In this document: one piece after another, positions 36,191-45,200 of the stretch
Position numbering within the stretch: the stretch's first letter is position 1
Layout of the letters: each line of letters opens with the position of its first letter
Assembly: GCA_018296165.2 (NCBI GenBank)
Contig: JACKQL020000052.1
Coordinates: 62,001 to 126,000, forward strand
Length of the DNA stretch: 64,000 nucleotides
Reading direction: 5' to 3'
Origin: Termitomyces sp. T153
Lineage: Eukaryota > Basidiomycota > Agaricomycetes > Agaricales > Lyophyllaceae
Notes under the pieces: generated by a model
Databases searched by the model: none
What the model was told of the DNA's origin: nothing
The model's input: only the letters and a program-made list of their open reading frames with translations
Made by a program: the position numbers and the translations under genes

Positions 36191-38196
36191 CTAGGTGTTG
36201 AGGTTGGCATCATTGCTAGGAATGTCCTCCATCTCCCCCTCCTCCCAATTCTCCTCCCAAATCCTGTTCTCCTCTTGCCAGGCCAAGAAGGCCTGACAGT
36301 TGCTCTGATATCCTGCTACTGCTGCCAGCAAATGCTTAGCAACAGCAAACTGAGCCTGTGCCTCCAGCAACTCCTCCCTTGCCCTCTCCAACTCCCTCTG
36401 GAACTGCCTCTTAACACCTGCTGCCCTCTCATTGTACTCTTGTAGCAACATTGCCAACATTAGAGGTGTTGGCAAGACCAGGTCTTCACCCAGCCACTCC
36501 AATTCATTGTTGCCAACTTGTCACAGCATATGCTGCTCCAAGTCCTCTAGCAAAACTGTTAGCAAAAGAAACATAGCAAACAAAATCACTTACTCTTCTT
36601 CAGACCCTCTCTTCATTCTCACTCTCCTCATCCTTCTCTACCTCCATTGCTTCTCCCTCACCTTTGATCTCCCCTCTGCTAGCTGCTGGCTCCACTTCAG
36701 TGACTGTTGCTAAGGGAGTCTTCTCCCTCATCTCCACATCCTCCTGCTCTTCCCTTCCTCCCTTGCTAGCAACTGTCTTCTGCTGCTTAGTGCTAGTGAC
36801 TGAACTTGGAGTTGCAGCTCATTTCTGTGCCAAAGGCATGTTGTCATTGTCATTGCCATTGTTGCTGCTACTACTGTTATCCTTGTTGCTACTCTTGTCC
36901 TCACTCTCTACTGTCTCCCTGCTCTTTTCCTGTCACTTTCTCTTAATAACACCACTGCCTCCTATCACTGACCCATCCTACAAAGTTGGCAGGTGCAAGC
37001 TAGAATGCTTGACCTGTATAGGCTCTCCTTTCTTTGCCAACTCCCACTGTTGCTCCACAAATGCTCTGGCCTATCAAACTGAGGCTGCCTTCACTGCAAT
37101 CTTCTTGGCAAATTTACCACCAGTGCTCCTCAAAGACTTGCCACTATAGGAGCAGCCCTTCCTTGTGCTGTTGCAGTGGTAGCAGGTCTGGGCCCCAGTT
37201 GGGTACCAGCAGCCCTCTGGGTTGTTCTCTGCCCAGCAGTTGTTGCACTAAGGAAAAGTTGTTAGTGAAAAGCATAGCAAAAGGTACTAAAAGACTGGCT
37301 GCTTCTTGTTGTTGTCTAAATTCTAGTGACACCATAGCTTTCCTCTTTGCCTTCTTCAACACCACTCCAGCTCCCATTCCCATGTCAACCACTGTCAAGG
37401 CCTTTCACCAACAAAGACTTGTCAAGTGTTTGTTGGTAAATGAATCTTCAATTGGTTCCTGCAATGATATTAGCAATGATTGCCAAGGATTAGTGAAAGA
37501 ACAAAGACTTACTTTAAATTCTTCCTTCTCCTCTTCCCTGGCCTTGCCCTTCCCCTTCCCTTTGCTCTTTGGGGTTGTTGCCACTCTTGGCAACATTGCC
37601 AACCCCTTAGCAATGCCACCAGCCACACACTTGGGAGTTGAGGGCCCAGCCTCCCAATGTCCTCTTAATTTGTGCTAACAATGCCCCTGCAGTCCTTGCT
37701 CCACTTCTTACCTGTTGTAATTGCTAATTTGCAAGGAGGGTGCTGGAAATAGGACTGGTCATTTGGCAACAAGTCTTCAAGCTGAAGCTACTTTAGCAGA
37801 GTTACTAGTACTTACTGTCATCTCTACTACCAAATCTTCCATCAAGAACTCCAGCAAAGGATCAACAAGAGCCTAGCAAAATCATTAAATTGGTCACTAA
37901 GAGAAAGTCAAAGAAGAACTTATGAGATGCTTGTCAAAAACTTGAATCTACTCCTCCTCCTTGTACTTCTCATACAACTGCCAACACTCCTTGTCAACAG
38001 TTGCCAGCTCAGCCTACTCCATCCCACTACCTGCCATCTCAAACCAGCAAAGCCAAAGTTGGATAATGGCAGTGACTGCCAAACAAGGATTGGTCACTAA
38101 CAATGCATGGGCAACAGACAAAAGGTGGTCAGCCCAATCAAGGAAGGCCTGGGCCATTGCATGCTTTTTGAGTTGGGAGGTGAGGTCAGAGGACAT
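36191..38196 (-). pseudogene. Spliced antisense gene inside the retrotransposon, Cys-rich protein, decayed
   Basis: It lies opposite to gag-pol, between integrase and the 3' LTR. The start ATG at 38196 gives MSSDLTSQLKKHAMAQAFLD. Later exons contain a Lys/Glu-rich stretch KSKGKGKGKAREEEKEEF and a cysteine block at 37247-37152 with spacing C-x2-C-x8-C-x8-C-x2-C-x6-C. KSLRSTGGKFAKKIAVKAA follows, then a coiled-coil end (FQRELERAREELLEAQAQF) finishing at 36191. Introns still look canonical: gtaagt...ctaat...ttgcag near 37515-37460, and gtacct...ctaac...cttag near 37295-37248. At least two in-frame stops (TAG where CAG is likely, and TGA after 37400) make it a pseudogene here. I recall similar hypothetical proteins in agaricomycete genomes but could not check. 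Function is unknown; the Cys pattern suggests zinc binding. Confidence 0.65.
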
Positions 38197-38355
38197 AGTA
38201 ATAAGATTAAGATAAGACAATAAAAGGGAGTGTTGATTTTTCAGCAGAATCACTAGTCACTTTTTATTCTGACCACTCTAGGCACACAGACCAAGTGAGC
38301 AATCATGAGACTTTGGGTTGACTGAAAACAGTCAAGATTTCAGCATAGGAGAGGA

Positions 38356-39483
38356 TGATAAGACCCACTTGTTGCTGAGCACCATTTTTGGCATTTATGA
38401 CTAGACAGCAGCTAATTATTTTGACATGGCACAAGTTACAATACTTAGCATGTGAGGCCTAGCCCCCAGGTCTGGAATCATGTAGCCTCTGCATGGGATT
38501 TTAGCAACCATGAGACTTATTGATCACAAGCTGTATCACATAGAGTCTGGACTTTGGGTCTAAAACAACAAGGCCAAGACCTTTCTTAGCAATAGTCACT
38601 AGTGACTTTCTTGGCAACAACACTGCCTGCCCTCTAAATATGGACATATTGACGATTGTGTGATTTCTTACTTATCATTTTTCTTGTCAAGCTTACAAAC
38701 ATACTTGAACAGCATTTACACTTCAGGTATTGACATCAGACATGCTCTTTTCTTGCAATTTATTACCTTTATGCATCACATCAACCTTGCTTACTTTTTG
38801 CCTGGTTACCAGATTGACACCTTGTATGTATCATAAACACTTTGGCAGATGCTGTTGCTGGCAGCAACTATTATCTCCTTTTTTGTACCATACTCACAAA
38901 CCATATAAATACCACCTATACATGTAGACCATATACAATGAACAGAGTACCATTCCTCTCTCTCTCTCTAAGCTTACCAGCTAAAGATTTCACTTTGTTC
39001 TTTTGCTCACTATCAACAATAATTTAGCAACAGTCTTGCTGACTTTAACTTTGACTTCATGTGGTACCAACTACAGGTGTCCTCAGTGTTTATTTTGACT
39101 TAGCAATGCTAGCAACTATGGCTAGCAACTAGTTTACATGTGTTCCCCTTTCAGTCTCTTTATCATCACTCCCTCATTTCTCTTCCCCAACTCCCCTTTC
39201 ACCACTTAGTTTACTGATCCTTAGCAACCACTTTTATCTTCATTCTTTTCCCCTTCATTCATCTAGCAACTCTTTGTTACTGTCTAGTGACTTAGGCTAG
39301 CAATAGCAACTCTTTGCACTTGACTTCTCCTTCACTCTGCACCCATTAGCTCTCATTCTTTGAGATGGTTACTGACTTGCCCTCATTATTAACTTCCTAC
39401 TGCCAGCTACCCTATCTAGTGTCTAGTATTAGGTCCTCTTTTTAGGTTTCCTGCACAGCACTAGGCAGCATAGGAGCACATCA
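38356..39483 (+). repeat. 3' LTR of the family-1 element
   Basis: Direct repeat of 28236-29356, same TGATAAGACC start and ACATCA end, preceded by a polypurine tract. The sequence after its end (ttagcaagactgttgc) is not new flanking DNA. It is the interior of an inverted LTR of the same family. Confidence 0.88.
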
Positions 39484-39547
39484 TTAGCAAGACTGTTGCT
39501 AAATCATTGTCAGTGATGAGCAAAATGGAATCTTAAGCTGGTAAGCT

Positions 39548-39598
<51 letters not shown>

Positions 39599-40204
39599 GG
39601 TACTCTGTTTGTTTTTTAGTTTCTATGTACAGGCAGTATTTATACTGTCTGTAAGTATAGTATAAGAAAGGAGATAGTAGTCACTGCCAGTGACAGCATC
39701 TGCCAAAGTGCTTATGATACATATGAGGTGTCAGTCTGATAACCAAGTAAAAAGTAAGCAAAGTCAATATGATGCATAAAGGTAATAAATTGCAAGAAAA
39801 GAGCATGGCTGATGTCAATACCTGAAATGTAGATGCTGTTCAAGTATGTTTGTAAGCTTGACAAGAAAAATGATAAGTAAGAAATTACATGACTATCAAT
39901 ATGTCCATTTTTGTAGAGGAGGCAGTGTTGTTGCTGGGAAAGTCACTATCAATCATTGCTAAGAAAGGTCTCAGCTTTGTTGTTCTAGACCAAGAGTCTA
40001 GACTCCACATGATATGGCTTATGATTGATAAATCTCATGGTTGCTAAAATCCTGTGCAAACACTACATTGTTCCAGACCTCAAGGCTAGGCCTCACATGT
40101 TGAGTGTCATGACTTGTGTCATGACTTGTGCCATGTCAATATAGTCAGCTGCTGTCCAATCAGGAATGCTGAAAATGGTGCTCAGCAATAAATGGGTCTT
40201 ATCA
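39484..40204 (-). repeat. Right part of the older family-1 LTR split by the insertion
   Basis: Reverse complement of the first ~720 bp of the family-1 LTR, ending GGGTCTTATCA on the plus strand (LTR start TGATAAGACCC). It continues exactly where the left part at 27809-28235 stops, apart from the 4-bp overlap. It contains a (GA)n tract at 39549-39595, much longer than the matching CT tract in the two intact LTRs. Confidence 0.85.
39549..39595. repeat. (GA)n dinucleotide microsatellite within the old LTR
   Basis: About 47 bp of uninterrupted GA repeats, matching the short CT-rich tract downstream of the TATA region of the family-1 LTR (for example near 28842 and 38958) but greatly expanded. 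Confidence 0.9.
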
Positions 40205-40440
40205 TCCTATAGGTCTAATTTTTCTAAAGTTGTCATGTAAGTAAAAGTACATAATATATCTCTACTGATCTGGCTTAATTTCAACATCTATAATGCATAT
40301 AAGAGGGAGAAAGCAAGCTTTGAATGACAGAGGGATGAATTGGCATGACAGATATTTAAATCCAGCTCAGCATCCTAACCATGATGCAGAGTCCTAAAGC
40401 TTGGCAGGGTCACATACCCATCACATTTCATTTCATGTTC

Positions 40441-40621
40441 AAAATGACCCTTCCATTGGGATGTCTCTGGCATCCTTCCTCAAATGTAAAAAAATACAAA
40501 ACTTGGCACACTCATACTTTGTATACTAGGGATGTAATTTTCTTATTCTCTAAGGAATCTGTAAGATATTGATGGAAGCCGAAGTCATCCGAAATCTCGT
40601 TTCATATCTGGATCACCGACA
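40441..40621 (-). repeat. Dispersed repeat, copy B (inverted copy of 2839-3020)
   Basis: On the minus strand it starts TGTCGGTGATCCAG at 40621 and ends with GGAAGGGTCATTTT at 40441. It is about 92% identical to copy A by hand alignment. About half of the differences are transitions that would lower CpG or C content in copy B. No coding capacity is seen. Confidence 0.8.
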
Positions 40622-40784
40622 GTAAAGTGGCTATGAGGCGTAACCGGCATACTTGCAAAGGTATCGGGCCGGAGTACCTACCGGATGTGTCCGTAATTAC
40701 CACCCCCGATACGTACTGCAGGTGCTAGAACACTAGAGCTCCAGGAAATCGCGTAAAAATAGCATTTGAGACAAATAGAAAAGA

Positions 40785-40812
40785 ATCATCATCATCATCA
40801 TCATCATCATCA
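40785..40812. repeat. (ATC)n trinucleotide microsatellite
   Basis: About nine perfect ATC units in the 3' flank of the RNase III-like gene. Confidence 0.9.
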
Positions 40813-40874
40813 CTGGCAAGTGAGCCTTAGATAAACTACTTGTACAGACGAAAAGAGAATAAGAGAGACTAAAC

Positions 40875-42061
40875 CTAAGTCCATCCCATTGCGTAGTAAG
40901 CCTGTCTAGCCGCCTCTTCCTTTGCTATTTGTTTGCTAGGTCCTGTTCCCATTCCCTTCTGGATTCCATTGACTGTAAGACAACAAACCCAGACATCGCA
41001 CCGGAATTGCACATCAGAAAGGAAAACAGTTGACACACCTATACATCGGACGGTCCACCGACCTGCATGTGGTGGGCCACTGAACTCAGCTGGATATTCG
41101 ACCGCCACACGTCGTTGAGTTGCGGTTTGATTGAATAACGGCAGGAAAGGGAGGTTGGGTTGTGCGGGAGCCAAAGGATTTGGCAGAGGCATCGGCGGCG
41201 GCACATGCTGCAAGGGTTGTTGAATGGACAATGATGGATGCATATGGGGCGGCAGATGCCTCTGTCTATCCGTCGGCGGCGATGGAGGAGGCTGAGATGC
41301 AAAAAATATCGGCGTCGAGAGGTAAGGAGGGGGTTGCTCGCTCTTCACCTTCTTTGGAGGCGGCTCAATGGGCTGTCGGTGCTCTTGCTCTGACGATCGC
41401 AGGCCTAAAGGAGGGCCATCTTGCCCTATTAGGAGATGGCTAATCCACTCTTGTACTGTCTCCAGTCCATTCTCTGCATATACTCCACCTACATAAGCAC
41501 AGAAGATGGAATGCGTTTCCTACGAAGGATTATTGAAGCTGCACGAATGCACGGAAGAGAGGGTGAAGTTCACCTTGGGATCCTCCAGGAAGGGTAAGAA
41601 ATCGGGATGACAACGAAGTTTCTGCCGCAAGCGATACATCACTACCCACTTGTTCAGGAGATTATCAGAGAGTGCTGCCTCCCGTTCCGACTGCGTATCG
41701 CGGGGTCAGCTGGAGTGAATGAAAGATCAAGAAGCTGACTCACTATTATTTCCTGTGTAGTGAGGATGGGCCGCTTATTGAAGAGAATATTGGTCACTGC
41801 AGCATCGAGCACCAACCGCCCCAAATGAATGAGCCGCTCGTTGTCACCATAGTCCTCAGCAGATCCCCCAGCCCTTCGTAAAGAAATGTGAGTGAAGACC
41901 TGGAGAACAAGGTCGCTGGAGACTTTGGGCAATGGCGGATCCTGTCCGGAGTGTTCTGCTGGTGGCCGATTACGCTTAAGTTGCAACTGGGTCGAAGGAA
42001 GGGCGGCAGGATTGGTATAATTCATGTTCTGCCATTGATGTTGTTGCTGTTTATATTGCAT
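40875..42061 (-). CDS. RNase III-like domain protein with C-terminal dsRNA-binding domain, active site degenerate
   Basis: The start ATG at 42061 gives MQYKQQQHQWQNMNY. A ribonuclease III fold follows: LPKVSSDLVLQVFTHISLRR, then NERLIHLGRLVLDAAVTNILF where active enzymes have NERLEFLGD. Then come EREAALSDNLLNKWVV, and after an intron ETHSIFCAYVGGVYAENGLE joined to TVQEWISHLL. A Pro-rich linker leads to a dsRNA-binding domain: WTVRCI spliced to VNGIQKGMGTGPSKQIAKEEAARQA, then YYAMGW at the end. The catalytic Glu and Asp of the signature are replaced (Ile and Arg), so cleavage activity is unlikely. The layout resembles the inactive RNase III/dsRBD protein mL44 of mitoribosomes, but also fungal RNase III-like proteins of unknown role. 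No clear mitochondrial presequence is seen. Confidence 0.8.
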
Positions 42062-42264
42062 GGTCACGCACCTTGATGCATTGACAACCAAATAATAAGT
42101 CCCCGACAGTACGATCCCAGCCAAATCCCAGCCTTGAAGCTTAAAGCTTAACTTGAGCAGCAAAGTGATAATCTATCCCCTATTTTATCGGATGGATTGT
42201 ATCGGAATTACATAGAAGTATTCGCGCATATTACTGTGCTGTAAGGATATCAAAAGATGTCTGT

Positions 42265-45200
42265 CTAGTCACTGAGATCGATATGGATGGGTACATTCGC
42301 GTCATCTCCAGCTCTCTCTTTCCTCTTTCCCTTGGATAGGAGTTTGCGCAGAACTCGCACTGCGGCAGCGGAATTATTATCGAAATTCTTCTCTAATCGT
42401 ACGATTTGTTTGGTAATGCTACACAAAACGCAGATTTAGTTTTCCCTCATGAACATTGCAAAAATGTCAGACCTTTGTGGCCCATCAATGACAAGAGGAC
42501 AATTCTTGATCAGATGATGAGGCATCCGTTCGCAAACAGGACAAGGTAATGATGATGCAGAAGCTGTTTTCGTCTTCTTCGCTTTTCCTTGTTCTACGGT
42601 GGTCGGGGATACGGGACGTTTTGATGAACTTGCTATAGCATTCTCTCCATTACTTCTGCTTCCGTGTGAAGGAAGCTGAGGTTGAGATTGAACTTCATTA
42701 GACGAGGCACTTGATGGGAGGGGATCTCGTTGAACAGCGGACATGCCCGCAGTGGGGACCTCTGTTGTTGCATTCGCTGGTGACATATCTTGACGAACGG
42801 GGGAGCTCTCTGTTTTACGCAAAGGACGTAGGGGTTGTCCAACGACCAACTGAATGTGCCCACGTTGGTAAAGAGTGCGGTCAATAGCATCAATAGCCGC
42901 TGTCTTTGGAGGACTTCAGTCAATAGAAGATGCGATGACGACAAACATACCCTTTGCTCCCAGGGCTCATCGTCTGCATGTAGCATGAGCATTTCGCGAA
43001 ATTCAGCGAGATTTTCAGATTTTTCGGTCATCACACACTCTCCAGGCCCATCACCATGCCTTGTTCCACACAGACCACAAAACTGAACAACACGAGAACT
43101 ATGGATGGGAGCAAGAGGCAAAGGTTCCGTTGGCAATAACTTCTTTGGTTTAGGCTGTGAAGGCTCGAATGCCTCATCTTCGCCGTCTTCACCGTCTTCC
43201 TCAATATCTGAATCTATCTCAGATCCAAAATAGCCAGACCCTTCGGAGTCAACAGACGACTTGACCGATCTCACCGAATTGGGCGCTCCATTCAAAGGTT
43301 CATCTCGGTAAGCATTGGGCTGGGCATGTATACTGGTCAAAACCACTGTAAGAACGAGATTCGGACCCAAATGATTACCTTGGATATGGCAGCAGCACGC
43401 CGCTTGACACCGCGCCCAGAAAGTGCAGTCTCCTGTATAGGCACCTTATCACGATCCGCTGTTATTTTCTGAAGAGTTTGTGCCCATGAATCACCCTGAT
43501 CAATATCTTCTACTTCTTCCAAAGAGTCCTTATCTGCAGCCCAAACTTTAGCAAAACTAAAGGACATGCCCTCTTTGACTGGTTCTTGCTTCTCTCCTTC
43601 TTGTTCGGTTTTTTCAACAAGCCTTTCAATATCCTGTTCAGAATCTTGGTAGATAGATAAGATTGAATCGGTTCGAATTTCACAATGAGGACGAGACTAA
43701 CTCACAAACAATATCTCGCGAGCTTTGATCTGAATCAAATAAAGTTTGGGCCCCATAGGTAAGGATAGACTGTACATCTTCTCCTGCAGAGTCTTCTTCG
43801 TCCATTTTTTGGACAATAAGATGGTCCAAGACCAACTTCTTTTTTCCAACTTGCATTATTCGTTCTATAACAACCACTAAGCAAGCGGGCGGGGATCAAA
43901 ATGACCATTGCTCACCTTCCGCCGAATCTTTGATCATAAGTTTGAAGACGAGGCAGGTCTTCTGTTGACCAAATCTGTATGCCCTCGCAATAGCCTAACA
44001 ACCTCTATCAACTGATGAGAGCGTGTTTGAATCACTTACTTGTAGATCCTGAGACACAAGGGGAGGCTGTCAACAAGACCGTTAGATAAGTGGAAAAATA
44101 CACAACATACCTGATGAGGATTGAAATCGGGGTCATAGATAATCACTGTATCTGCACTCTGTTTCATCGGTCTTCAATCGAAAAGTTTCGAACTGTCGTA
44201 GTCAAAAGGACTCACAAAGAGGTTAATGCCTACTCCCTAAAGGCAAATTAGCGTTCAGAGTTCGGCCAAGAAGAAAGTGGGTACCATACACCAGCGCGCG
44301 TCGTTAGAAGATAGATGAAGATCTCCGATCCGGGCTTGTTGAATTCATCCATGCCTTTTTGACGATCTTTGCTTTTTGTGTTGCCATCCTAGCCATAAAA
44401 TTATTCGGCATGTATCTCGGAAAAGCATTCTGTTGACACATACCAAACGAAGATATTTAAGACCCTCGCCGTTGAGAAAGTCTTCGATGACATCCAAAGC
44501 AATCACGAACTTCACAAAGTAGGTGTTATCACATAATAAGATACGATGAAATTCTCGATCCCATTTACCTGACTAAATAGAAGCACCCGGTGCCCACGTT
44601 CTTTAAGTTTCGGAAGCAATGTCTTCAAAAAACGCAGTTTTCCACTGCCATCTATCAGTTTTTCATGGCTTTCTTGAGGCAGCAAACCTCGAGGTTCAAT
44701 ATCTTCAGCGTATAGATAAGGATGTTGCAAACATCTAGGGATAACCTTAACAAGGAAAACACAAATGAATTTCGACTTACTTCCTCAATTGCATGAGAAC
44801 GTTCTTGATGCGTCCTTTAGAGGGTGCACTGATCGAATTTGTACGAGTTAAGCCGTTCAAAAGCTCGAGGTTGTTACCTGCAGGATTGAGGTGACAAATT
44901 GTAGTAAAGGAATAAGAAAACTCACTCAAAATAGATCGGTAGACCTCTTTCTGAAGAGGAGCCATGGAAATAGGAACAATAACTTCATTCTGCGAGTTGA
45001 GTAAGTGTAGAAATTCAAAAGCATATCACATAAAAGAAATTGATCCTACTTTGGGAGGAAGTTGTAAGACTTCGCTTTTCAGTCGGCGGAGGAAATAGGG
45101 TCGGAGCCTATTGTGTAATTGCTTGACGAGGTCTTCAGTGAGTTCTTCATGTTCTTTCTCAAGACCTTCAAGATCGTTCCATTCATTCGGATCGAGAAAG

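Larger units (their letters stand above)
28236..39483 (+). mobile_element. Ty3/gypsy LTR retrotransposon (family 1), full-length but decayed
   Basis: Two direct LTRs of 1121 and 1128 bp (28236-29356 and 38356-39483) frame 9.0 kb of internal sequence. LTR ends are TGATAAGACC...GCACATCA. A purine-rich tract (AGCATAGGAGAGGA) sits just before the 3' LTR. Domain order gag - protease - RT - RNase H - integrase is that of Ty3/gypsy (Metaviridae). All coding regions carry many stops. CpG is nearly absent: I find one CpG in 29401-30300. A second gene lies antisense between integrase and the 3' LTR. The element sits inside an older inverted LTR of its own family, with a 4-bp overlap (ttgg/ttag) that fits a decayed target-site duplication. 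Confidence 0.9.
40205..40874. other. Right border of the transposon island
   Basis: 670 bp without a gene. 40205-40440 is still CpG-poor and unassigned. 40441-40621 is dispersed repeat copy B. From about 40585 on CpG returns to normal, and an (ATC)n tract lies at 40785-40812 before the 3' end of the RNase III-like gene. Confidence 0.6.

Noticed and set aside
36664..37678. Plus-strand open frames opposite the antisense gene
   Set aside because: Leu/Ser-rich translations without motifs; the minus strand has splice signals and the Cys block.
40785..40812. Possible CRISPR-like or tandem array
   Set aside because: A plain ATC trinucleotide repeat with no spacers.
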